Shown here: positions 1 through 5,228 of the stretch, in pieces
How the letters are laid out: each line of letters begins with the position of its first letter
How positions within the stretch are numbered: the stretch's first letter is position 1
NCBI GenBank assembly: GCA_030638105.1
Contig: DAOWFF010000017.1
Coordinates: 1-6,716, forward strand
Length of the DNA: 6,716 bases
From: an archaeon
GTDB lineage: Archaea; Nanobdellota; Nanobdellia; Pacearchaeales; GW2011-AR1
Reading direction: 5' to 3'
Position numbers and translations under genes: made by a program
Notes under the pieces: generated by a model
Databases searched by the model: none
What the model was told of the DNA's origin: nothing
What the model saw: the letters and a program-made list of their open reading frames with translations, nothing else

Positions 1-21
1 TCCTGAATTTTTCCAGAAAAC

Positions 22-29
22 CTTTATAA
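22..29 (+). promoter_or_regulatory. TATA box of the TBP gene
   Basis: CTTTATAA preceded by an A-rich stretch (AGAAAA) that could be the TFB recognition element. The box ends 30 bases before the ATG at 59, which is 7 more than the 23 seen for most genes here. Transcription would start near 52 and leave a leader of about 7 bases without a Shine-Dalgarno site. Confidence 0.7.
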
Positions 30-58
30 ACCCTCTTCGCTGTATTTTATTAATCACA

Positions 59-613
59 ATGGCTAAACCAATTTATAAAATACAAAATATTGTTGCGACA
101 ACTTCTTTGGAAAAACCAGTTCCATTGACAAAGTTGGCGAGAACCCAGCCAAACACAGAATATAATCCTGAAACATTTCCTGGGCTTGTTTTGAGAATTA
201 AAGAACCAAAGTCCGCTGTCCTTGTTTTCTCGTCGGGGAATCTTGTTTGCACTGGGACAAAGTCGGTTGCACAAGTGCGGCTGGTAATACAGGCAGTAAT
301 AAAACAATTGAGAAAAATAAATGTTAATGTTACTGTGAAACCAGTTATAACAGTTCAGAATATTGTTGCATCTGGGACAATTGATTTAAAATTAAACCTG
401 AATTTTTTAGCATTGGAAATGGAAAATACAGAATATGAGCCAGAACAATTTCCAGGGTTGGTTTACAAATTAATAGAACCCAACGCAACTTTTTTGCTTT
501 TTAGTAACGGCAAACTTGTTTGCACTGGAACAAAAAATAAGCAACAACTTGAATTTAGCATGGCAGAACTTTTGAAGAATGTTAAACGTGCTTTGAAAAA
601 TTATAAGAAATAA
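59..613 (+). CDS. tbp: TATA-box binding protein (TBP, archaeal TFIID)
   Basis: General transcription factor that binds and bends the TATA box and recruits TFB and RNA polymerase. The 184-aa product is a normal archaeal length and consists of two direct repeats (about residues 7-88 and 97-180) forming the saddle. Each has the signature QNIVA near its start, then FPGLV, then an F-x2-G-x-LVCTG strand. The four DNA-intercalating phenylalanines are present with matching spacing: F40/F57 and F131/F148. Asn10 and Asn101 sit at the positions that contact the central TA step. The repeats are alike even as DNA: a 14-base identity at 242-255 recurs at 515-528, offset 273 bases (91 codons). The acidic C-terminal tail of many archaeal TBPs is absent; this one ends in basic residues (KNYKK). 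The start is the first ATG after a TATA box, with no SD. Identification is secure. Confidence 0.97.
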   Translation: MAKPIYKIQNIVATTSLEKPVPLTKLARTQPNTEYNPETFPGLVLRIKEPKSAVLVFSSGNLVCTGTKSVAQVRLVIQAVIKQLRKINVNVTVKPVITVQNIVASGTIDLKLNLNFLALEMENTEYEPEQFPGLVYKLIEPNATFLLFSNGKLVCTGTKNKQQLEFSMAELLKNVKRALKNYKK

Positions 614-652
614 ATCAACTATTTTCTAAAACTATTTATCAGACACATAAAT

Positions 653-660
653 CTATAAAA
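653..660 (+). promoter_or_regulatory. TATA box of the MCM gene
   Basis: CTATAAAA ends 23 bases before the ATG at 683, placing predicted transcription start at the start codon (leaderless). There is no Shine-Dalgarno sequence in the intervening AT-rich stretch. Confidence 0.7.
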
Positions 661-682
661 ACTAAGCTCTTATTCTCTAATT

Positions 683-2710
683 ATGCAAGAGGATAAACAG
701 AGCAAATCAAAGACAGAAGAACTGATGATTGAAACAAAGAAATTTTTTGATGCTCATAAAAAAAAATTCGGCGACTCATTGCGTAAAGGCAATAATGTGA
801 TTTATTTGGATTTTCTTGAACTTACAGAATTTTCTAATAAACTCTCAGAAGAAATTCTTTTGAATCCCGAGGAAACTCTTAGAATGGTTGAATTGGCGAT
901 TGAAGAGGTCGGGCTGGTTAAAGATGTTAGGGTAAGGTTATATAATATTTTGAAAAGTCAGGAAATTAAGGTTCGGGACATTCGTTCAAAACACCTGAAT
1001 GAGATGATTGTAATTGAGGGGATAATAAGACAGGCGTCAGATGTTCGACCACAGGTTGTGAATGCGAAATTTGAATGTCCGTCCTGCGGAACTGTTATTG
1101 CGGTTTTGCAAATGGAAAAAAAGTTTAGGGAGCCATCAAGATGTTCTTGCGGAAGAAGGGGCGGATTTAAACTATTGAGCAAGGAAATGGTTGATACTCA
1201 ACGACTGGTAATTGAGGAAGTTCCAGAGTCCCTGCTCGGGGGAGAGCAACCAAAAAGAATGAATGTTTTTGTAAAAGAGGATTTGGTTGAACCGAAAATG
1301 GAAGAAAAAACAACTCCCGGGAGTAGGATAAAAATTATCGGGGTCTTAAAAGAAGTTCCTGTTCCGTTGCATTCTGGCGGGCTTTCAACAAGATTTGAAT
1401 TGGCTGTGGAAGCAAATAATGTAATTCCATTGGAAGAAACATTTGAAGAACTGGATATTAGCGAGGAAGATGAGAAGAAAATTATAGAACTTGCTAAGGA
1501 CCCCCATATTTATGAAAACTTGGCGAGGAGTATTACTCCGAGTGTCTGGGGTTATGAAGAAATAAAACGCTCTCTTGTTTTGCAATTGTTCAGCGGAGTT
1601 AAAAAAGTTCATGCAGACGGGCAAAAGAGCAGAGGAGATATTCATATTTTATTAATCGGGGATCCCGGTGTGGCTAAATCTGTAACCTTGGATTTCATGG
1701 CGAAAATTTCTCCGAAGGGAAGATATGTTGTTGGTAAAAGTGCGTCAGGTGCAGGGCTAACAGCGACGGTGGTTAGGGATGAATATTTAAGGGGCTGGAG
1801 TTTAGAGGCAGGTGCAATGGTTTTGGCGAACAAGGGTTTGGTTTGTATTGATGAACTTGAAAAAATGGATCCTGGGGACAGGAGTGCAATGCATGAAGCA
1901 ATGGAACAGCAATCAGTTACGATTTCAAAGGCCAATGTTCAGGCGACTTTGCGTTCAGAGACATCTGTGCTGGCAGCTGCAAATCCCAAGTTCGGGAGGT
2001 TTGACCCTTATCAATCCATTGCTCAGCAGATTGATTTGCCTCCGACTTTAATAAATCGGTTTGATGTTATTTTTACTTTGAGAGATATTCCAGACAGAAA
2101 AAAAGACGAGAGAATTGCAATGCATGTTTTGTCTGAACATCAGAATCTTGGAGAGAATATGTTAATTCCGCGGGAACTTTTTAGAAAATATGTTGCTTAT
2201 GCAAAACAGAGAATTCAGCCAGTTTTAACTGACGAAGCAGTTGCTGCGATAAAAAAATTTTATGTTGATTTAAGGAATAAGCCAGTTTCTTCTGAAAGTT
2301 CTATGAGGCCGATTCCGATTTCTGCGAGGCAGTTGCAGGCGTTGGTCAGAATGTCAGAGGCGTCGGCGAAATTACGGCTTAGTGAAAAAGTAGAAATAAC
2401 AGACGCAAAAAAAGCAATAGGGATAATGAAATATTATTTGATGCAGGTTGGCTATGATTATGAATCCAAAACAATTGATGTTGACAGAATTTCCGGGAAA
2501 TTTTCGTCGTCGCAAAGAAACAAAATATTTAGTGTTCGGGATGTTATTATTCAACTTGAAAGTAAGATTGGAAAAATGATTCCTGTTGAAGAAATTGAAA
2601 AAGAACTTGAAGGAAAAATGGACAAGACAGAAATTGATGATGCCCTGAACAAACTTGTTATTAACACTGAAATTTTCAAACCAAAGAGAGGATATGTTCA
2701 GAGGATGTAG
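683..2710 (+). CDS. mcm: Replicative DNA helicase MCM
   Basis: Hexameric AAA+ helicase that unwinds DNA 3'-5' at archaeal replication forks. The 675-aa length is normal for the family. Domains in order: N-terminal helical domain (about 10-100); OB-fold with zinc-binding cysteines C132, C135, C154 and C156; N-terminal beta-hairpin region around 222-240; AAA+ core (about 270-590) with Walker A GDPGVAKS (326-333), Walker B LVCIDE (386-391), sensor 1 Asn434 in AAANP, arginine finger Arg459 in NRFD (458-461) and sensor 2 Arg549 in ISARQL; then a C-terminal winged helix (about 610-675). All catalytic motifs are intact. No intein interrupts Walker A or the other AAA+ motifs, although archaeal mcm genes often carry inteins. 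It has its own promoter and lies directly upstream of an RPA-type gene, which fits joint action at the fork. The start is supported by the TATA spacing. Confidence 0.98.
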   Translation: MQEDKQSKSKTEELMIETKKFFDAHKKKFGDSLRKGNNVIYLDFLELTEFSNKLSEEILLNPEETLRMVELAIEEVGLVKDVRVRLYNILKSQEIKVRDIRSKHLNEMIVIEGIIRQASDVRPQVVNAKFECPSCGTVIAVLQMEKKFREPSRCSCGRRGGFKLLSKEMVDTQRLVIEEVPESLLGGEQPKRMNVFVKEDLVEPKMEEKTTPGSRIKIIGVLKEVPVPLHSGGLSTRFELAVEANNVIPLEETFEELDISEEDEKKIIELAKDPHIYENLARSITPSVWGYEEIKRSLVLQLFSGVKKVHADGQKSRGDIHILLIGDPGVAKSVTLDFMAKISPKGRYVVGKSASGAGLTATVVRDEYLRGWSLEAGAMVLANKGLVCIDELEKMDPGDRSAMHEAMEQQSVTISKANVQATLRSETSVLAAANPKFGRFDPYQSIAQQIDLPPTLINRFDVIFTLRDIPDRKKDERIAMHVLSEHQNLGENMLIPRELFRKYVAYAKQRIQPVLTDEAVAAIKKFYVDLRNKPVSSESSMRPIPISARQLQALVRMSEASAKLRLSEKVEITDAKKAIGIMKYYLMQVGYDYESKTIDVDRISGKFSSSQRNKIFSVRDVIIQLESKIGKMIPVEEIEKELEGKMDKTEIDDALNKLVINTEIFKPKRGYVQRM

Positions 2711-2731
2711 TTTGCTGAAAATCTCACAAAT

Positions 2732-2739
2732 CTTTAAAA
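2732..2739 (+). promoter_or_regulatory. TATA box of the RPA-like gene
   Basis: CTTTAAAA ends 23 bases before the ATG at 2762 and begins only 22 bases after the MCM stop codon. This predicts a separate leaderless transcript rather than co-transcription with mcm alone. No Shine-Dalgarno motif is visible. Confidence 0.68.
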
Positions 2740-2761
2740 ACTATAATAGATTTTTCTTAAA

Positions 2762-3391
2762 ATGAGTGAACAAGATAAATTTAAAAGACACACTGCATTT
2801 AAATTGCGAATTGGAGATGTTTTAACTGGAAAGCCAATGATGGATGGAGAGAGATTTTTGTTTTTGGAATTAGGAAGCAGGAAAATCGTTCGTGTAAATA
2901 TAATCGGGAATATTGTTGATAAATACGAGAGTGAAGGAGAAAAAAAATATTCTTTTTTTACATTGGACGATGGTTCTGGGCAAATAAAATTAAAGGTCTT
3001 TGGCGACGATGTTGCAAAATTCAAAACAATTAGTCAGGGGCAGACAGTAACTGTAATCGGGCTTTTGAGATATTGGAATAATGAGACATATATTTCTCCT
3101 GGAATTATTAAGGAGCAGGACCCGAAATATTTGTTGATAAGAAAAATGGAAATTGAAAAGCAAAGAACAGAGTCATCAGAGCCAGTTGAAAAAACGCAGG
3201 TTGTGGAAATTAAGGACAAGATTTTAGGAATAATAAAAACATCTGAAGAACAGGGCGGGGTTGATATTGATAAAATAATTACTGACTTAAGAGAAAGTTC
3301 GCCAGAAATAATCAAGCAGGAAATCCAGAAACTCCTTGAAGAAGGAATTGTTTTTGAACCAAGACCAGGAAGAATTAGATATTTGGGTTAG
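2762..3391 (+). CDS. RPA32-like single-strand DNA-binding protein (OB fold plus winged helix)
   Basis: Predicted replication protein A family subunit that binds single-stranded DNA. The 209-aa product has one OB fold (about residues 40-128). Its core strands are visible as RVNIIGNIVDK, a YSFFTLDDGSGQIKLKVF strand pair (63-80) with the DDGSG turn typical of RPA-type OB folds, and QTVTVIGLLRYWNNETYI (94-111). A charged linker (about 128-146, rich in E, K and S) leads to a helical C-terminal segment (about 147-208) that reads as a winged helix. OB followed by winged helix is the layout of eukaryotic RPA32 and of archaeal RPA-associated proteins. No zinc finger or second OB fold is present, so a partner RPA41-like subunit may be encoded elsewhere. 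Its position next to mcm supports a replication role. The family is well supported; the exact subunit name is not. Confidence 0.85.
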   Translation: MSEQDKFKRHTAFKLRIGDVLTGKPMMDGERFLFLELGSRKIVRVNIIGNIVDKYESEGEKKYSFFTLDDGSGQIKLKVFGDDVAKFKTISQGQTVTVIGLLRYWNNETYISPGIIKEQDPKYLLIRKMEIEKQRTESSEPVEKTQVVEIKDKILGIIKTSEEQGGVDIDKIITDLRESSPEIIKQEIQKLLEEGIVFEPRPGRIRYLG

Positions 3392-3402
3392 AATTCTAAA
3401 AA

Positions 3403-3410
3403 CTTTATAA
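3403..3410 (+). promoter_or_regulatory. TATA box of the aIF2-beta gene
   Basis: CTTTATAA, the same octamer as at the TBP promoter, preceded by CTAAAAA. It ends 23 bases before the ATG at 3433 and begins 12 bases after the upstream stop codon, so a leaderless separate transcript is predicted. Confidence 0.72.
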
Positions 3411-3432
3411 AGTAGTTTTTCAAATTTAGATT

Positions 3433-3840
3433 ATGACATATGAACAATTACTTGAGCAGGCGTATAAAAAAGTAAAGCAAGTTGATACTGGAAGTGCGAG
3501 GTTTGAGATTCCGAAAGTTCAGGGGCATTTTGAAGGGAAGAAAACTCTTTTGACGAATTTTGTTCAGATTGCTTCTCATTTAAGGAGGAAGCCAGAACAC
3601 TTTCAGAAATTTATGTTGAGAGAACTTGCTTCATCAGGACAAATAGAAGGAGAACGACTTGTTTTGAATATGAAAGTTCCGAGTGCAAAGATAAATCAGA
3701 AAATAGAGGATTATGTTAAGGAATTTGTTTTGTGTAAAGAATGCGGGAAACCAGATACTGAATTAACAAAAGAAGACCGACTGGCTTTTATTCATTGTCT
3801 TGCGTGCGGGGCAAAGCATTCTGTGAGAAGTAAGATTTAG
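3433..3840 (+). CDS. eif2b: Translation initiation factor aIF2 subunit beta
   Basis: Beta subunit of the heterotrimeric aIF2 that delivers Met-tRNAi to the small ribosomal subunit. The 135-aa product matches the usual archaeal length of roughly 135-145. Order of parts: N-terminal helix that docks on the gamma subunit (about 1-17), central alpha/beta domain (about 25-95) with the family stretches FEIPKV and KKTLLTNF and an RRKPEHFQKF helix, then a C-terminal zinc ribbon with C101-x2-C104 and C122-x2-C125. The CGKPDTEL segment after the first cysteine pair is diagnostic of aIF2-beta/eIF5. Nothing is missing. Its stop is 3 bases from the stop of the convergent gene at 3844-4068. Alpha and gamma subunits are not in this window. 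The gene symbol varies between databases. Confidence 0.96.
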   Translation: MTYEQLLEQAYKKVKQVDTGSARFEIPKVQGHFEGKKTLLTNFVQIASHLRRKPEHFQKFMLRELASSGQIEGERLVLNMKVPSAKINQKIEDYVKEFVLCKECGKPDTELTKEDRLAFIHCLACGAKHSVRSKI

Positions 3841-3843
3841 TAA

Positions 3844-4068
3844 TTAAAGATTTTCTAAGTCATCACAATCTTTTATTAATTTATAACCTGGATTTGTGTT
3901 TGGAAGTGGTTTAATGCATTCACAAGGGTGAGTTTTTGGGGTCTTACCGTTACCGTGATATTTCTTTCCACAACTTATAGGATATTCTTCTCCATCTTTA
4001 GTTACCCTCGCGTTTGAACAAATTCTCCCTAATTTTTCTTGAGTTAATTTTTCAGTTAGTTCTGACAT
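3844..4068 (-). CDS. Hypothetical 74-aa cysteine-containing protein
   Basis: I do not recognise this protein. The 74 residues have five cysteines (C17, C33, C49, C51, C68) and histidines H38 and H47. The C17...C33...H47-x-C49-x-C51 arrangement could bind zinc. The CGKKYHGNGKT segment (33-43) is Gly/Lys-rich, and there is no signal peptide or membrane segment. An in-frame upstream ATG at 4156-4158 would add 30 residues rich in F, K, I and N. I reject that start because a CTTTTTAA box ends exactly 23 bases before the ATG at 4068, the spacing seen at neighbouring genes, and the added segment looks like translated AT-rich promoter DNA. The gene is convergent with aIF2-beta and divergent from the DUF5679 gene, between translation genes, which suggests insertion. 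Coding status is likely from composition and promoter but not proven by homology. Confidence 0.65.
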   Translation of the reverse strand: MSELTEKLTQEKLGRICSNARVTKDGEEYPISCGKKYHGNGKTPKTHPCECIKPLPNTNPGYKLIKDCDDLENL

Positions 4069-4090
4069 GATTATTATTTTAAAAATTAAT

Positions 4091-4098
4091 TTAAAAAG
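4091..4098 (-). promoter_or_regulatory. TATA-like box of the 74-aa gene
   Basis: Read on the - strand the octamer is CTTTTTAA, and it ends 23 bases before the ATG at 4068. It shares a 148-base divergent intergenic region with the promoter of the DUF5679 gene. It is a weaker match than the CTTTATAA boxes. Confidence 0.55.
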
Positions 4099-4145
4099 AT
4101 TTATGTTCTGCGAAAGTGGTTTTCCTGTTTTCAGATTAAAGGAAG

Positions 4146-4153
4146 GTTTAAAA
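4146..4153 (+). promoter_or_regulatory. TATA-like box of the DUF5679 gene
   Basis: GTTTAAAA, identical to the aIF1A box, but 64 bases upstream of its ATG. Transcription is predicted to start near 4176, giving a leader of about 41 bases. No box lies at the usual 23-base distance. Confidence 0.55.
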
Positions 4154-4206
4154 AACAAATAACCCTAATAATTAAAGAGATTCATTAGAATTTCAATTAA
4201 ATAAAC

Positions 4207-4212
4207 GGAGGT
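4207..4212 (+). promoter_or_regulatory. Strong Shine-Dalgarno site (GGAGGT)
   Basis: GGAGGT with 4 bases between it and the ATG at 4217. It is the only clear Shine-Dalgarno sequence at any start in the window. It fixes the start of the DUF5679 gene and implies leadered, SD-dependent translation, unlike the neighbours. Confidence 0.8.
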
Positions 4213-4216
4213 TAAA

Positions 4217-4414
4217 ATGGTAGTAACAGCTTATTGCGTTAAATGTAAGAAAAAAGGACAAAAAATGAAAGACCCTGCAATTAATAAAACTGCAAGAGGT
4301 GGATTTATGGCAAAAGGTCAGTGTCCTGATTGCGGAACTAAAATGTGTGCTATGATGTCTAAAGACAACGCAGAAAAAGCAATGGCATCTGGTGAAGCAA
4401 AAAAAGGTTTCTAA
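4217..4414 (+). CDS. DUF5679-type small zinc-ribbon protein
   Basis: A 65-aa protein with two CxxC knuckles, C7-x2-C10 and C36-x2-C39, within AYCVKCKKKG and GQCPDCGTKM. The order is an AYCVKC start, a KMKDP turn, a basic middle and a CPxCGTKM end. This is the pattern of the DUF5679 zinc-ribbon family, found as small proteins in archaea, bacteria and some viruses; its molecular function is not established as far as I know. One further cysteine (C44) and an Ala/Lys/Glu-rich tail (52-63) follow. The product is basic and probably binds nucleic acid or a protein partner; that is inference. A strong SD site and a roughly 41-base leader set it apart from every other gene here and suggest high expression. 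It sits between aIF2-beta and DUF424 together with the divergent 74-aa gene. Confidence 0.85.
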   Translation: MVVTAYCVKCKKKGQKMKDPAINKTARGGFMAKGQCPDCGTKMCAMMSKDNAEKAMASGEAKKGF

Positions 4415-4415
4415 A

Positions 4416-4421
4416 TTTTTT
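4416..4421 (+). terminator. Possible oligo-T terminator after the DUF5679 gene
   Basis: A run of six T starts two bases after the stop codon. Archaeal RNA polymerase terminates at T-rich tracts without a hairpin, so this is plausible, but such runs are common in DNA this AT-rich. Confidence 0.3.
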
Positions 4422-4464
4422 GCATTGTTTAGATAAATAGTAATTTTTAGAATTATTTCTAAAA

Positions 4465-4472
4465 GTTTATTA
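4465..4472 (+). promoter_or_regulatory. TATA-like box of the DUF424 gene
   Basis: GTTTATTA preceded by CTAAAA. It ends 23 bases before the ATG at 4495. The stretch between is T-rich with no Shine-Dalgarno motif, so a leaderless transcript is predicted. Confidence 0.62.
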
Positions 4473-4494
4473 ACTAATTCTTTTTTTATTTATT

Positions 4495-4827
4495 ATGTTT
4501 GTAAAAATTATTAGATCTTACAGAGATATTGTTGCTATCTGTGATTCTGAATTGATTGGAAAGGTTTTTGTATCGCAAGAGGGCAATGATTTAGGAGAAT
4601 CATCTGCAGGAGGAAAATTTCAGCTTGATGTGAAAGAGTCCTTTTTTAAAGGAAAGAAGGTCTCTGAAGAAGAACTAAAAAAAATAATTTGGAATATGTC
4701 TGGCGAGGATGCGATTTTTAATATTGTTGGGAATAAATCTGTTGGCGTTGCATTGGAAACAGGAATTATCTCTGAAGAAGGAGTGAAAAAAATTCAGGGC
4801 ATTAAATTTGCAATGGTATTGATTTGA
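4495..4827 (+). CDS. DUF424 family protein (probable translation-associated factor)
   Basis: A 110-aa archaea-specific protein of the DUF424 type. Recognisable family features are the N-terminal MFVKIIRSYRDIVAICD strand-helix unit (1-17), the D-x-ELIGKVF segment (17-25), the F-FKGKKVS segment (50-57) and the NIVGNKSVGVALETGII block (76-92), followed by a helix and a final strand. The function is not settled; recurrent neighbourhood with translation initiation factors suggests a ribosome or initiation role, and here it again directly precedes aIF1A. One oddity: from memory the family usually ends with a Val-Pro-His-Ala type motif, whereas this protein reads GIKFAMVLI and lacks the Pro-His pair. 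No cysteine cluster or membrane segment is present. It has its own TATA box and no SD. Confidence 0.82.
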   Translation: MFVKIIRSYRDIVAICDSELIGKVFVSQEGNDLGESSAGGKFQLDVKESFFKGKKVSEEELKKIIWNMSGEDAIFNIVGNKSVGVALETGIISEEGVKKIQGIKFAMVLI

Positions 4828-4832
4828 GACAA

Positions 4833-4840
4833 GTTTAAAA
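4833..4840 (+). promoter_or_regulatory. TATA-like box of the aIF1A gene
   Basis: GTTTAAAA begins 6 bases after the DUF424 stop codon and ends 23 bases before the ATG at 4863. The promoter fills almost the entire 35-base intergenic gap. Confidence 0.65.
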
Positions 4841-4862
4841 ACACCGCCGACTTTTTGTAAAA

Positions 4863-5189
4863 ATGGTTTATAAAAAAAATAACAATAATCAGGAAGAGCA
4901 GGTAGTTACAAGAGTGAAACTTCCACGGGGAGAGGAGGTTTTGGGAATCATAGAACAAAGGTTGGGTGGAAATAAAATGATGGTAAATTGTTTGGATGGA
5001 AAATCAAGAAATTGTAGAGTTCCCGGGAGATTGAAACGAAAATTGTGGCTTCGCCCAGATGATGTAGTTATCATAGCACCTTGGGAGTTGGACAAAGAAA
5101 AAGGGGATGTGATTTTCAAGTATCGTTTAAATCAAATTGCCTGGCTAAAAAAGAAAGGATATTTAAAAACAGAAAAAACAGAGTTTTAG
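4863..5189 (+). CDS. eif1a: Translation initiation factor aIF1A
   Basis: Archaeal homologue of eIF1A and bacterial IF1. It binds the A site of the small subunit and, with aIF1 and aIF2, supports start-site selection. The 108-aa length is normal. After a polar, Asn-rich N-terminus (1-14) comes the S1-like OB fold (about 15-88) with family landmarks RVKLPRGEEVLGIIEQRLGG (17-36), MMVNCLDGKSRNCRVPGRLK (39-58), the LWLRPDDVVIIAPWEL block (61-76) and the FKYRLNQIAWLKKKG helix (85-99). The C-terminal tail is short and charged. All landmarks are intact. It lies 35 bases after DUF424 and 39 bases before Bud32 and has its own promoter with no SD, so the short gaps do not by themselves imply an operon. 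Confidence 0.96.
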   Translation: MVYKKNNNNQEEQVVTRVKLPRGEEVLGIIEQRLGGNKMMVNCLDGKSRNCRVPGRLKRKLWLRPDDVVIIAPWELDKEKGDVIFKYRLNQIAWLKKKGYLKTEKTEF

Positions 5190-5201
5190 TCCAAATGAAA
5201 A

Positions 5202-5209
5202 ATTATAAT
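5202..5209 (+). promoter_or_regulatory. TATA-like box of the Bud32 gene
   Basis: ATTATAAT ends 20 bases before the ATG at 5229. Aligned by its TATA core it is about 2 bases closer to the start than the other boxes. No better box occurs in the 39-base gap, and no Shine-Dalgarno site is visible. Confidence 0.5.
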
Positions 5210-5228
5210 TAAAAAAAGAACTTTTGAA

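Noticed and set aside
1640..1800. Possible intein in MCM at Walker A
   Set aside because: The sequence runs through GDPGVAKS and the following conserved blocks without interruption, and the protein has normal length.
1642..1935. 97-codon open frame antisense to the MCM AAA+ region
   Set aside because: It lies wholly opposite the conserved Walker A and B coding sequence and its product resembles nothing; a shadow of mcm.
1812..2051. 79-codon + strand frame inside mcm
   Set aside because: Out-of-frame overlap with the Walker B to sensor 1 region; composition is Trp/Gln/Arg-rich and unlike a real protein.
2734..3024. 96-codon - strand frame opposite the RPA-like gene
   Set aside because: It is antisense to the OB-fold coding sequence, is Ser/Phe/Ile-rich as expected of complementary AT-rich codons, and has no promoter.
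4069..4158. N-terminal extension of the 74-aa - strand gene from an upstream ATG at 4158
   Set aside because: The added 30 residues look like translated AT-rich promoter DNA, and the box at 4098-4091 is placed exactly for the start at 4068.
4889..5119. 76-codon - strand frame opposite aIF1A
   Set aside because: Antisense to the conserved OB fold of aIF1A and without promoter or start signal.
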